Shown here: piece after piece, positions 17,360-26,166 of the stretch
Layout: the number at the start of each line of letters is the position of its first letter
Numbering within the stretch: position 1 is the first letter of the stretch
Assembly: GCF_014203275.1 (NCBI RefSeq)
Contig: NZ_JACHIP010000009.1
Location: 54,154-118,153, forward strand
DNA: 64,000 bases
Source: Granulicella aggregans
GTDB taxonomy: Bacteria > Acidobacteriota > Terriglobia > Terriglobales > Acidobacteriaceae
Direction: 5' to 3'
Translations under genes and position numbers: made by a program
The notes under the pieces: generated by a model
The model's input: only the letters and a program-made list of their open reading frames with translations
Told to the model about the DNA's origin: nothing
The model's database searches: none

Positions 17360-20300
17360 ATGAAGCCCTTTTCGCATCTCCGGCAAGCAGCAGGCCGAAG
17401 CATAGGATCCTTTCTTTGCTTTACCGTCGCGCTGCTTTGCGGGCAGATGATGCAGGCGGAGAATCCAGATTCAAGTGAGCATCCCCTCCGTAGCAAGTAC
17501 ATTCGCTCTGAACTAACGGTTGAGCAAGGTTTACCCGACAACGTCGTGAATGCGATCGCGCAGACCGAAAACGGGTTGCTCTGGATCGGGACGGGTACCG
17601 GCCTTGCAAGCTTTGATGGTGTTGCGTTTCATCAGCTTCGGCTTAAGGTCGAGGGTTCTGCATCCACTGGTGCTGTTAATGCTCTTCTCCGGGCTTCTAA
17701 CGGAGATCTATGGGTTGGCACTGACGCCGGTGCGACAGTGCTTCCTCAGGCCGCTCAAGACCACATCGATCCAGGCACGTTGAAGTTGCTTCGTACGGCA
17801 GCAGGGGTCTCAGAGGAAGCCCAAGTCATCTTTGAAACTCGAAACAGAGATATTTTGGTTGGGGGCAAGCACGGACTCTATCTCTACTCCGGGAAGGTGC
17901 TGGTTCCAGTTCTGGAGAATGTATACGTCAACAGGATCAGCCAAGCGGCTGACGGACACCTTTACATCGTCACAAGTGATGGATTAATTGAAGTCGCAGG
18001 AAAGAATAGGATTCCGGCCACCGTGACGGCCAAGCAACTTGGGGTACCACCAGACCAGGTCTTTGAGGTTCACCAAGGGGGCGACGGTACCGTTTGGTAC
18101 GGTACCCATGCTGGCATTAGGCGCCAGTCTCATGGTCTTGTTTCGTCACTGACGCCGAGCCACGTGGGAAATACGGCGACGAACCACATCTATGAGGATA
18201 CTCAAGGCCACATATGGGCCGGCACCGGTATCGGATTGTACCTGGTTAGCGGAGCTCGATTAGAAAATTTAGATACCCTAGACCTTCCCCGGTCGATCTA
18301 TGTCACCGAATCTGGCGATGTCTGGTTGGGAACGAATGGAAACGGACTTTGGCACTACAAACCACGGGCGATCCGCGTTTATACCAAGAGGGATGGGTTG
18401 CCGAACGATCAGCCGATGGCCCTTCTTGCGCGTCCGAATGGACAGCTATTCGTCGGGAGCAACTGCGGCTTCTCCATCTTCGACGGAAAGCGTTTTCGCA
18501 AGTACTTCGAGAAGGATGGTCTGACGAATACCTGTATCTGGTCTCTTGCACAAGACTCTAAAGAGAATGTGTGGATTGGGACGTATGGAGGTGGGCTGTT
18601 CAAGTTCACGAACGGGCACTTCACACAGTTCTCCAAGGCCGACGGACTCCCAGATACGGTGGTCACCAAGATTGTCGTTGCGCACGATGATTCCTTATGG
18701 ATCGCGACTCTTAACGGCGTTAGCCACATGCAAGGCAAGCAATTTCACAACTACGGACGTGCGGAAGGACTATCCAGCGATCACGTGCTGGACGTCCACG
18801 AGGATGGGGCACATACAATTTGGGTCGCTTCGCAACAAGGTATCGATCATTTGGTTGGCGAACGTTTTGAGCGTCTTGAAGCAGCCTTAGCTGCAAGCGA
18901 TGGACTTCCCTCTCGATTTGTCGAGGACGGAAGTGGCAACCTTTATGTTGCAGGCGCTCCATATGGATTGAGCAAGCTGGAAAATGGCCACCTCCTAAAG
19001 ATCTTCGACAATCTGAATGTCAACGGGATGATTGAACTGCCTGGCCACCAGCTCTGGTGTACTAGCCGGCACGGCATCTACAAGTTCCCTGTTGAATCGA
19101 TAACGAAACGATTGACTATCCCGGACTCTCCACTCGATTACCGCTGGGTAAATACCAGTGATGGCCTTCTTTCAAGCCAAACCAGCGTGGGATCTCCGAA
19201 CATCGTGCAGACTACGGACGGTAAGGTCTGGGTAGCCACCGTGAAAGGTCTGGCCGAGCTTGATGTGAACAAATGGCCTAAGGCAACACAGAATCCCATC
19301 GTCTTTATTCCAGGAATCACTATCGAAGGCATTGAAGTTCCTGTGGGTCAAAGCCTCACGCTGTCGCCTGGAGCACACCGCACTGAGATCACAATGGCGG
19401 CTGTGGACCTTGATGCACCGGATACTATTCGCATGCAGTACCGTCTTGAGGGCGTCGACTCAGGATGGCAAAATACAACCGCTTCTCGTGCCGCCGTCTA
19501 CACGACGATTCCACCAGGCACCCATCGATTCTTAGTGCGTTCGACGAACAGTGATGGCATCTGGGGAAAATCCGACTTTGCTTATGACGTGAAGCAACAA
19601 GCATTCCTCTATGAACGTTTGTGGTTTCGTCTGCTCCTGGCAGGCCTGGCACTTCTTGCAATCAGTGTCCTGTATCTGGTTCGCGTAAACGTCCTTGTAA
19701 ACCAGGCACGACTGGTTCTCGGGGAACGAATGCAGGAACGTGAGAGAATCGCGCGAGATCTTCACGACACGTTCTTCCAAGGGATACAAGGCCTTTTGCT
19801 TCGCTTCAACACTGGCACCACACAGCTCAGGCAAGACGAACCCGCGCGGGCCATTTTCGAGGAAGCTTTGCAGCAGTCGGATGGCGTGATGCTAGAGGGA
19901 CGAGAACTCGTGCTGGATCTGCGAAGTCCTACGCGAGATACGACTGATCTCTCGGAGGCGCTCGCCGAAGTGGCGCTTTCGCTGCGCGGGCTCCGCCATG
20001 TCACCTTCCGTTCCATATGCAATGGTTCGATACAGGCTCTCCACCCGATTATCTTTGAAGAGGCGTACCGCATAGGTAAGGAAGCGCTCACCAATGGATT
20101 CCGGCATGCCGAAGCCAGCGAGATGGAGACCGAGATCAACTTCGATAGGAATGAGTTCCGACTTCGAATACGTGATGACGGGATCGGCTTGGATAGAACG
20201 ATTCTAGGCGATGGTTTCCGCGAAGGGCACTGGGGTTTGCCTGGAATGAGGGAGCGGGCCGCAAAGATCGGCGGCAGGCTCGACATCTGGAGTAGAACAG

Positions 20301-20404
20301 GACTCGGAACCGAAATAGAGTTGCGGATCCCGGCTTCAGTCGCATACCGCTCAAGAAGGCAGCCGGTACGAAGTCGTGTAGCGGCTTTCCTTCGACTCGG
20401 CTAG
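17360..20404 (+). CDS. Two-component propeller sensor histidine kinase
   Basis: A 1014-residue membrane kinase. A signal-like N-terminus (about 1-33) is followed by many propeller repeats with the WIGT/WVGT signature (NGLLWIGTGTGLASFDG, NVWIGTYGGGLFKF), forming a periplasmic ligand-binding beta propeller to about 640, then a Y_Y_Y domain (about 680-740), one transmembrane helix (about 755-775), a HisKA_3 domain with H802 in RIARDLHDTFFQG, and an ATPase domain (KEALTNGFRHAE, DDGIGL, GLPGMRERA). This class resembles sensors of external carbohydrates or other ligands. Its HisKA_3 type matches NarL regulators, so the gene product at 15222 is the likely partner. A paralog is at 56661. Confidence 0.9.
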   Translation: MKPFSHLRQAAGRSIGSFLCFTVALLCGQMMQAENPDSSEHPLRSKYIRSELTVEQGLPDNVVNAIAQTENGLLWIGTGTGLASFDGVAFHQLRLKVEGSASTGAVNALLRASNGDLWVGTDAGATVLPQAAQDHIDPGTLKLLRTAAGVSEEAQVIFETRNRDILVGGKHGLYLYSGKVLVPVLENVYVNRISQAADGHLYIVTSDGLIEVAGKNRIPATVTAKQLGVPPDQVFEVHQGGDGTVWYGTHAGIRRQSHGLVSSLTPSHVGNTATNHIYEDTQGHIWAGTGIGLYLVSGARLENLDTLDLPRSIYVTESGDVWLGTNGNGLWHYKPRAIRVYTKRDGLPNDQPMALLARPNGQLFVGSNCGFSIFDGKRFRKYFEKDGLTNTCIWSLAQDSKENVWIGTYGGGLFKFTNGHFTQFSKADGLPDTVVTKIVVAHDDSLWIATLNGVSHMQGKQFHNYGRAEGLSSDHVLDVHEDGAHTIWVASQQGIDHLVGERFERLEAALAASDGLPSRFVEDGSGNLYVAGAPYGLSKLENGHLLKIFDNLNVNGMIELPGHQLWCTSRHGIYKFPVESITKRLTIPDSPLDYRWVNTSDGLLSSQTSVGSPNIVQTTDGKVWVATVKGLAELDVNKWPKATQNPIVFIPGITIEGIEVPVGQSLTLSPGAHRTEITMAAVDLDAPDTIRMQYRLEGVDSGWQNTTASRAAVYTTIPPGTHRFLVRSTNSDGIWGKSDFAYDVKQQAFLYERLWFRLLLAGLALLAISVLYLVRVNVLVNQARLVLGERMQERERIARDLHDTFFQGIQGLLLRFNTGTTQLRQDEPARAIFEEALQQSDGVMLEGRELVLDLRSPTRDTTDLSEALAEVALSLRGLRHVTFRSICNGSIQALHPIIFEEAYRIGKEALTNGFRHAEASEMETEINFDRNEFRLRIRDDGIGLDRTILGDGFREGHWGLPGMRERAAKIGGRLDIWSRTGLGTEIELRIPASVAYRSRRQPVRSRVAAFLRLG

Positions 20405-20599
20405 CCCCAACTCCTGCTTACTCATCTGTAGCCAACCCATCTGCCGCCTCCAACCCTTACTCAGGATGGGGCAGCGACACTTTGGCTTGCAGAGCTACGA
20501 CATTATTGCTTTGCGCTTACACGTTTACTGTACATAATGGCCGTTATCGAACCAAGGCGATGACGGTCCGACGTCCCACGAAGAGCATTAGGTACTCGA

Positions 20600-21575
20600 T
20601 CATTCGATGTCCGTGATCTGACTTACGGCTTCCTTTGTGAATCGCGGTTGCCGATTGAAACGGGTTGAATACTCAGCTGCACTTACCCCAAGAACCCGCA
20701 AGAAAGTACGGCGGACGGGAAGCCAGACGTGTCGGCAACCTCCTTTAGCCCCATGGAAGAGCTGTCGATTAGCTGTTGCGCGGCTTCAACGCGCATGCGG
20801 TCCACGAACTGACCGGGATTCATTTTCGTCTCCCGAAGACACACGCGCGTGAACTGTCGTGCGCTCATACCCAATCGATCGGCAAGCTTTTCGACTGTCA
20901 GATCTTCACGCAAGTTTTCGAGCATCCAGACCTGCAGTTCGCGGAGCGGCTTGGAAGTAACGGCCTGCCGCAAAAGCATATGACTGTGCTGCGCCTGCGC
21001 GCCGGGACGGACGAGAAACATCACCAGAAATCTGGCGACATTCAGAGCGATTTGATGTCCATGGTCTTCCTCAACCAGGGCCAGACAAAGTTCGATTCCG
21101 GCCGTGATTCCTGCGGAGGTATAAACGGCGCCGTCCTTGAGATAGATCGGCTCCGGCCGGACGGTCACTCTTGGAAACTCCTTTGCGAGTCGGTCGCAAA
21201 ATAACCAATGGGTCACGGCTGCCTTGTCATCGAGGAGGCCAGCGGCTCCAAGCAGGAATGCGCCGATACAAATAGAAGCCACACGACGGGACCGTGCAGC
21301 AGCTTCAGCAATCCACGATATGAAAACCTCATCGTACACATTGGTTTCGGCTCCCGGTCCACCAGTGATGATGAGCGTATCGATGGGACCCGTGATCTCT
21401 TCTATCGGTGTCGCCCCTGTAAGGGACACTCCGCGGTTTGTCTGCAAGCATCTGTCCGGTCCCGGATTGCCGAGCTGCACTTCGTATCCGGGTGCGCTAG
21501 AAGAGACCTCAAGAGGGCCGGTTACATCGAGAATTTGCACGGGGGGAGGACCGATGTCAAGGGCGGAGTAAAACC
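20600..21575 (-). pseudogene. GlxA-type AraC regulator (DJ-1/PfpI + AraC), broken at both ends
   Basis: The reading frame contains a DJ-1/PfpI-like domain (VQILDVTGPLEV, then LIITGGPGAETN and the nucleophile-elbow cysteine in ASICIGAFLLG) and an AraC helix-turn-helix (LTVEKLADRLGMSARQFTRV). The 5' end is missing because the frame runs straight into a transposase fragment, and the usual spacer after PLEV looks shortened. At 20705-20706 one base is missing: the current frame ends with a few wrong residues, while the next frame restores FLRVLGVSAAEYSTRF, the normal family ending, up to a stop at 20600. A non-functional regulator is most likely. Confidence 0.75.
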
Positions 21576-21576
21576 A

Positions 21577-22137
21577 GGCCATTGGGGCGGCGATCAGGCC
21601 ATTGCGGTTCTCCACCAGCGCATGGCCAAGATAGGCCAGATGCGACTCTTTGCCATAGCTCTTTTTGTAGAGCCTGGCATTTGGATCGGTCGTCGACTCA
21701 TGCGTCTCATTGGAGCGCTTCTGTCCGTGGAAGTTCGCGCCATCGTCATTCGAGCCGTCCTTCTTACAGAAGCTCTTCTGCGACGCCCGCGCCTGGATCA
21801 GCGTGCCGTCGACCTTGAAGTGCTCATCGCTCATGAACCGCTTGGCTTGTTTGTTGACCTCGGCGAAGAACTGCTGCGCCACCTCGCTGGTGAGCAACCG
21901 GTCACGGGTCTTCGAGAACACAGCGTGGTTCCACACCGCGTCGTCCATGCCGAGGCCGACGAACCAGCGGAACAACAGGTTATAGTCCAGTTGCTCGACG
22001 AGTTGGCGCTCCGAGCGCACTGAGTAAAACGCCTGCAGCAACAGCGCCCGCAGCACATACTCAGGAGCGATCGACGGACGCCCCGCCGCCGAGTACAGCT
22101 CATCGAACGCGGAACGCGCGTTGCGCGTCGTCGCGGT
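21577..22137 (-). pseudogene. N-terminal part of an IS5-type transposase
   Basis: The fragment encodes FDELYSAAGRPSIAPEYVLR, SVRSERQLVEQLDYNLLFRW, DEHFKVDGTLIQARASQKS, SNETHESTTDPNARLY and GHALVENRNGL, the first half of IS5-family (DUF772/DDE) transposases. It contains the first catalytic Asp (VDGT) but stops before the remaining DDE residues, where the GlxA-like sequence begins in the same frame. The other end abuts an IS66 fragment at about 22138. No terminal repeats were identified. The continuous 567-codon frame across this and the regulator is an accident of fusion. Confidence 0.75.
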
Positions 22138-22140
22138 CGG

Positions 22141-22344
22141 AAGGAAAACTATTTGTTCGCAGGCTCGAACCCCGGAGGAGAACGCGCCGCCGCGATCTAT
22201 TCGCTGCTTGGAACTGACAAGCTCAACGGGATCAATCCGGAGCAGTACCTCAGATACGTCCTCACCAACATCGCTGACTATCAGGTCAACCGCATCGCAG
22301 AACTCCTGCCCTGGAACATCCCCTCTCCCACAGCTCAGACATAA
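22141..22344 (+). pseudogene. C-terminal fragment of an IS66 TnpC transposase
   Basis: Sixty-seven residues reading KENYLFAGSNPGGERAAAIY, then SLLGTDKLNGINPEQYLRYV and ADYQVNRIAELLPWNI match the conserved C-terminus of IS66-family TnpC proteins. The catalytic core is absent; the fragment abuts the IS5-type piece on its 5' side and ends in a TAA stop. Confidence 0.8.
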
Positions 22345-22358
22345 CGACCGACACCTAA

Positions 22359-22389
22359 TAAGTGTCCGCCTAAAATAAGCGGACACTTA
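22359..22389. repeat. 11-bp perfect inverted repeat after the IS66 fragment
   Basis: TAAGTGTCCGC at 22359-22369 and its exact complement GCGGACACTTA at 22379-22389 flank a nine-base AT-rich loop. It lies 15 bases after the IS66 fragment stop, so it may be an element end or a hairpin terminator. The 315 bases from 22390 to 22704 hold nothing else I recognise. Confidence 0.6.
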
Positions 22390-22704
22390 GCCCACGCAAC
22401 TCAGACAAGAGTCGATTCGACCAGATGGGAAGATCGAACGCTTACACAGTACCTCAAGTTGCTGCTTGTGATGAGGGGGAGGAAACGCCCTGTCGATGGC
22501 CGTGAGGTCGTCGTCGTTCAGCTTGAGTGTGCCGGCGCATGTGCGTTCCCCTCAACATGAGGATGGTAGCCGCCTATCTTCCAAGCCTTCCATCGCAGCT
22601 TCGGTCTGAGAGACCAGGCTTCCATCGATGGCGTGTGGACCTCACCCACGCGAAATTGGGGCATAACTTGGTCAACTGTTACGGGAACCAAATGGAGGAT
22701 CGAA

Positions 22705-23090
22705 ATGCCGCGTCACCCAAAGCTGAAGCCGAGACCGCCGCATTCGTTTGTTCTGGAGGCCCTCGCGACTTTAGAGCCAGAAGTGCGCCGGATGTTTTCC
22801 GATGGGCTGTATATGTCCATACCCGCCTCTTCATGCTGCTGGATCATGCCAAGTATCCCAAAGATAACGGTGTGTGGCTCGTCCTTTCCGAAGCCACTGA
22901 TCCCATGGACGCAGAGCTTCGTCAGGCCTTACCGTCGCTTCGCCCGATTCAGGGCCTGGGAAGCAAGATTGGTCACTGGCTCGTCCTGCCGGCTGATTGT
23001 GCCGAATTTGAACAGTGGGCTCTTCATGCATGCGATCTCATTCTGAGCCACGACCCACGCCTGGGTCGCATTCCGCAATCGAGGCGGTAG
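22705..23090 (+). pseudogene. Conserved hypothetical protein, frameshifted
   Basis: An ATG at 22705, preceded by GGAGG at proper distance, begins MPRHPKLKPRPPHSFVLEAL and runs to RRMFS. At 22801-22802 one base is missing and the protein continues in another frame as WAVYVHTRLFMLLDHAKYP, then NGVWLVLSEATDP to HDPRLGRIPQSRR. Joined, this is an ordinary protein of about 129 residues. I have the impression of a conserved acidobacterial family but know no function. The lesion may be a real mutation or a sequence error. Confidence 0.65.
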
Positions 23091-23097
23091 TTCGCCA

Positions 23098-23159
23098 CTC
23101 CGGTTCAAGATAATCGCGTCCGCATGAGGCGGGAACGAGCGACCCACCCTGAACCGGAG
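23098..23159. terminator. Long-loop inverted repeat between convergent genes
   Basis: CTCCGGTTCA (23098-23107) and TGAACCGGAG (23150-23159) are perfect 10-base complements separated by 42 bases. It lies exactly between two convergent gene ends (23090 and 23168), so a bidirectional terminator is possible, although there is no T run. Confidence 0.35.
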
Positions 23160-23167
23160 CTGTCGTT

Positions 23168-23578
23168 CTACATTTCTTTTGTCGTCGCGACATCCTTCAC
23201 AGTAGGCGCACGCTTAGCGGCAACCTTCTTTGCAGGCATCACGGTCTTCTTGCTCTGTATTGTAAAGTTCTTCTTTGCTGCGGGCTTGGCGACGTTGTTG
23301 CTGTTCTTTAGCACGGCCCAACGAGCCTTTTGTGCTGCCGCAATCCGCGCCTTACCTTCGCCACTGATGATGGCTCTGACTTTCTTTGCCGGGGTTGAAG
23401 CTGTAGCTTCAGACTTCTTGTTGATTGATCCTTTGGGCCGGCCACGCCGCTTACCGCTTGGCTTTCTTGTTGCGGCAACGGCAGGAGTATCTGGAGTGGC
23501 GCTAGAGAGTAGGGTCCGGGCCTGTTGCAGGCGCGTGATCTGTTTGTCGATGGCTTCCAATATCTCGTGTGTACTCAT
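23168..23578 (-). CDS. Histone H1-like, lysine/alanine-rich DNA-binding protein
   Basis: 136 residues: an N-terminal helix (ILEAIDKQITRLQQARTLL) that could form a coiled coil, an AT-hook-like segment (KRRGRPKGSINKK) near 43, and a low-complexity tail rich in Lys, Ala, Pro and Thr (PAKKVAAKRAP). Such proteins bind DNA nonspecifically and compact chromatin. Composition alone drives the assignment. Its neighbours are debris, so it may be an old resident gene around which elements inserted. Confidence 0.7.
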   Translation of the reverse strand: MSTHEILEAIDKQITRLQQARTLLSSATPDTPAVAATRKPSGKRRGRPKGSINKKSEATASTPAKKVRAIISGEGKARIAAAQKARWAVLKNSNNVAKPAAKKNFTIQSKKTVMPAKKVAAKRAPTVKDVATTKEM

Positions 23579-23799
23579 GTCACCTCAACATAAGGATAAA
23601 CGCAGAGAGTGTCCGCACGTGCATCGCAAATCAGCGGTCGAATCGCGCATAGGCGATTTGCACCAACCGAGCAACTTTCAGACGTCGACAGATTGGCAAA
23701 CTGCCCATTCTTGAGGAACCCGCCGGATGTCGTTAAGAACAAAAGGATATGCAGGTTTCGTAATACCCTGAGCCTTACGAGGCTTATCCTAAAGTAGAA

Positions 23800-24147
23800 A
23801 TGAAAGCTTTTCGCCATCTCGGAGTCGCACTGCTTTCGCTGCTCTCTTGTGCAGCTCCCTTGATGGCGTGCGTCACTCCCGAATCCGAAATGACGGCTGC
23901 GGAGCGTGCCTGTTGCCGCATGATGCACAATCAATGCGCTCAGATGGGAATGCCTGCCTCCCAGAATGGCTGCGCTAAAGCTCCGCCCGCAGTTTTCGAA
24001 AATGCCTTGAAGTCGAATCCGGTACGCTTCCACCCGGTGGCCGTGCTGGTGTTGCGGACAGCGTCCTTCAATGTCTCGGTTAACGATAACGTTGGCCAGG
24101 CATGGATACACAGTCCTGAACACTTGCCCCGAAGTCACCGCCTGTAG
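23800..24147 (+). CDS. Cys-rich secreted small protein
   Basis: 115 residues with a signal peptide (MKAFRHLGVALLSLLSCAAP) ending near Cys24, followed by a short cysteine cluster ACCRMMHNQCAQMG that could bind a metal or form disulfides, and a hydrophobic VAVLVLRTASF stretch near 78. Comparable short CC-x-x-M-H proteins occur next to metal efflux genes, but no such genes are adjacent here. Function unknown. Confidence 0.55.
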   Translation: MKAFRHLGVALLSLLSCAAPLMACVTPESEMTAAERACCRMMHNQCAQMGMPASQNGCAKAPPAVFENALKSNPVRFHPVAVLVLRTASFNVSVNDNVGQAWIHSPEHLPRSHRL

Positions 24148-24154
24148 GAATCAC

Positions 24155-24184
24155 AGATTCTCAGAATCTAGGTAGGTCCTACCT
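24155..24184. repeat. Two adjacent palindromes
   Basis: AGATTCTCAGAATCT (24155-24169) and AGGTAGGTCCTACCT (24170-24184) are consecutive 15-base palindromes, each with seven-base arms around one central base. They follow the stop of the secreted protein by about eight bases. They could be a regulator binding site for what followed, or a terminator for the secreted-protein gene. Confidence 0.5.
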
Positions 24185-24201
24185 CATGAGGATCGAGCCG
24201 C

Positions 24202-24809
24202 GTGCTTGCGTCTGCATTGCCGTTGAGACAGGAGTCCTATCATGAAGTTCGCCGTATATTGGCCGTTCTGGGCACTTTGCTCGCGCGCCCTGGTGCTGGC
24301 AAACGGCCCCTTTGCCTACGGGCAGCAGATGATCGTGGCAGCAAGCCCTCTTCGGCTCTCTACATAGCCTTCAATCGCTCGATTGCCTGCGAAGCCCGAG
24401 GGCGCTTCCCGGCGCATGTGAAATGTGCAACAACGCACTCGATCGCGTTCCGCGGCGTTCGCAGGAGCTTGTGAACGCAATGGACCACGTTCAAACACGC
24501 CATCGGTGCTTACTATCGCAGACCTTTCGTTTTGGTCCTGAGATCGCGGCGGCGGCGACTATCGTACTTCTTCGCAAGCTAGGTTCGCGAGAACCGCTCC
24601 GTGCTTCTATATCCGTGATCTCGCACATGGGTCACGTCAGGCCGGACGTCATACTTGCTCGCAGCAATGCAGCTGTGATGTCCAACGTCCTCAGGTGCCT
24701 AGCTCGAAACCTGCGATGTGCCGTGGTTGGAGGAACAAAAGACTTGGAACGTGTCCTTACAGATGTGCAGCGAGTGAAGCAAAATGAACCTGGCAATCCC
24801 CGGAACTAG
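24202..24809 (+). pseudogene. UvrD-type (F-box helicase-like) ATPase remnant
   Basis: Two fragments of a superfamily I helicase occur in different frames. The first (to about 24470) has a Walker A-like LLARPGAGKR and ALYIAFNRSIACEARGRFPA followed by HVKCATTHSIAFRGV, as in UvrD-type N-termini. The second (about 24473-24809) has HRCLLSQTFRFGPEIAAAAT and VILARSNAAVMSNVL with VVGGTKDLERVL, from a later helicase motif. The motif II/III segment between them is deleted, and the C-terminal domain is missing. Non-functional. Confidence 0.6.
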
Positions 24810-25026
24810 TCGGGTTCCAAGGATGGAAGGACGTGATGAGATTCAGCACCCTGTATATAAGCCATAGACGGCGATGTCCTCGCAATTGCTAGGACATCGT
24901 CTCATTCTTACCTGTTTAAAAGCTACGTTGAATGCAGAGGTCCTAGGGCCCGAAGATTCACTCTTCCGTCAAAGATGCATCGGACGGCTCTTTCAAGAAG
25001 GTTGGGAGTCGCCTTCTCGCGCAGAC
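24810..25026. other. Short intergenic region
   Basis: About 215 bases between the helicase remnant and the end of the minus-strand oxidoreductase. No gene, repeat or terminator stood out. Confidence 0.3.
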
Positions 25027-26001
25027 CTATACGTTTCCAGCATTCGAAGTTCCTGGCAGCAGCACGAGCTTGCCATGTGCCTTCTTGCTCATGCTGCTCT
25101 CTGCTGCCTCACGCCAATCTTCCAAAGCAAACGTTCGAGCGATCGGAATCGAGAAACGGCCTTCGGCGGCGAGTTGCGCATAGTGCCCAAGAACGTCGTA
25201 TCGTGGGCCACCAGATCTCTGCTCCTTCCACGCGGTGCGGACGCCGATGCCCGCTTCGTCCCGATCCGCAAAGCTGAACACACGCTTCGGATCGCCGTCC
25301 ACGATCTTGACCAGATCGGGGAGACTACCTTTGACCTGAGCGGCATGTAGCGCAAAGTCAGGCGCTCCGTCTGCAAGTTCGCGAACGCGCTCAACCATTC
25401 CTTCGCCATAGGGCGTGACCTCCGCTCCTAGGTCACGCAGGCGATCGGCAAAGGTCTCACCTGCCGAGGCGATGACATTCGCGCCACGAAGCAAGGCGAT
25501 TTGAACGGCAGCAAATCCCGTCATGGTTCCACCGCCGTTCACCATAAGGGTCTGGCCGGCAGTCAGCGGCAGAAGATCGATACTGCGCGCTGCCGTCTCC
25601 ACCGCCATAGGCAGGGCCGCTGCCTCGGTGATGTCTAGGCCCTCTGGAATAGGCAGGAAGACTTTGAGGATGGCGTACTCGGCAGCTCCTCCGGTGGGTT
25701 GGCCTATGTAGTCCGGAACGCCAAATACTAGATCGCCGACGTTGAAGCTCGTGACACCCTCGCCAAGTGCGTCCACGGTTCCGGCGACATCGAATCCAAT
25801 CCCTTTTGGCGGAGGGACTGGCAGAAATCCCTCGCAGACCGCCCAATCCGCAGGGTTGAGAGCACAAGCGTGAACCCGCACACGGAGTTGTCCGGTGCCA
25901 GGGATGGGGATAGCGACGTCCTCCAGGCAGAGCACATCGAGTGGCTTGCCTATGGTTTTGAAGTAGAGCGCTTTCATCATAGTCGGCTTGGGATTGGTCA
26001 T
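25027..26001 (-). CDS. NADP-dependent quinone-oxidoreductase-like protein (MDR family)
   Basis: A zinc-free medium-chain reductase of about 324 residues: MKALYFKTIGKPLDVLCLED at the start, RVHACALNPADWAVCEG, GFDVAGTVDALGEGV in the GroES-like domain and LMVNGGGTMTGFAAVQIALL in the Rossmann fold. Structural zinc cysteines are absent, as in quinone oxidoreductases. The start at 26001 is chosen for GGAGAA four bases upstream; an open frame to 26106 would run into the operators. It is divergent from a TetR gene, with three copies of a palindrome between, so it is very likely that regulator's target. Confidence 0.85.
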   Translation of the reverse strand: MTNPKPTMMKALYFKTIGKPLDVLCLEDVAIPIPGTGQLRVRVHACALNPADWAVCEGFLPVPPPKGIGFDVAGTVDALGEGVTSFNVGDLVFGVPDYIGQPTGGAAEYAILKVFLPIPEGLDITEAAALPMAVETAARSIDLLPLTAGQTLMVNGGGTMTGFAAVQIALLRGANVIASAGETFADRLRDLGAEVTPYGEGMVERVRELADGAPDFALHAAQVKGSLPDLVKIVDGDPKRVFSFADRDEAGIGVRTAWKEQRSGGPRYDVLGHYAQLAAEGRFSIPIARTFALEDWREAAESSMSKKAHGKLVLLPGTSNAGNV

Positions 26002-26088
26002 AAGGTTCTCCGTTGATGTGGCTCGCCGAGTCGAACTGAGGCTCAACGAGCGGATGAAGGTCATACAATCCCGGCCGTGAACTAGAAT

Positions 26089-26150
26089 TGTCAGTGACTG
26101 ACACAATACCCAGTCACTGACAGATGGTACACGTATCGTCAGTCACTGAC
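26089..26150. promoter_or_regulatory. Three copies of a TetR-type operator
   Basis: TGTCAGTGACTGACA (26089-26103), CAGTCACTGACA (26111-26122) and GTCAGTCACTGAC (26138-26150) share a near-perfect GTCAGT-n-ACTGAC palindrome. They fill the space between the divergent reductase and TetR starts, the expected place for autoregulation and control of the target gene. Confidence 0.75.
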
Positions 26151-26166
26151 AATAAGGCGGAGACCC

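Noticed and set aside
19762..20286. Long antisense frame inside the first propeller kinase
   Set aside because: It is Ser/Arg-rich, mirrors the kinase ATPase domain codons and has no ribosome site.
22121..22378. 85-codon plus-strand frame near the IS66 fragment
   Set aside because: The IS66 residues are in another frame (22141-22344).
20683..22386. Long 567-codon frame read as a single transposase-AraC fusion protein
   Set aside because: The two halves belong to unrelated families, the join lacks a linker, the 5' part runs antisense through an IS66 fragment, and the 3' end is frameshifted.
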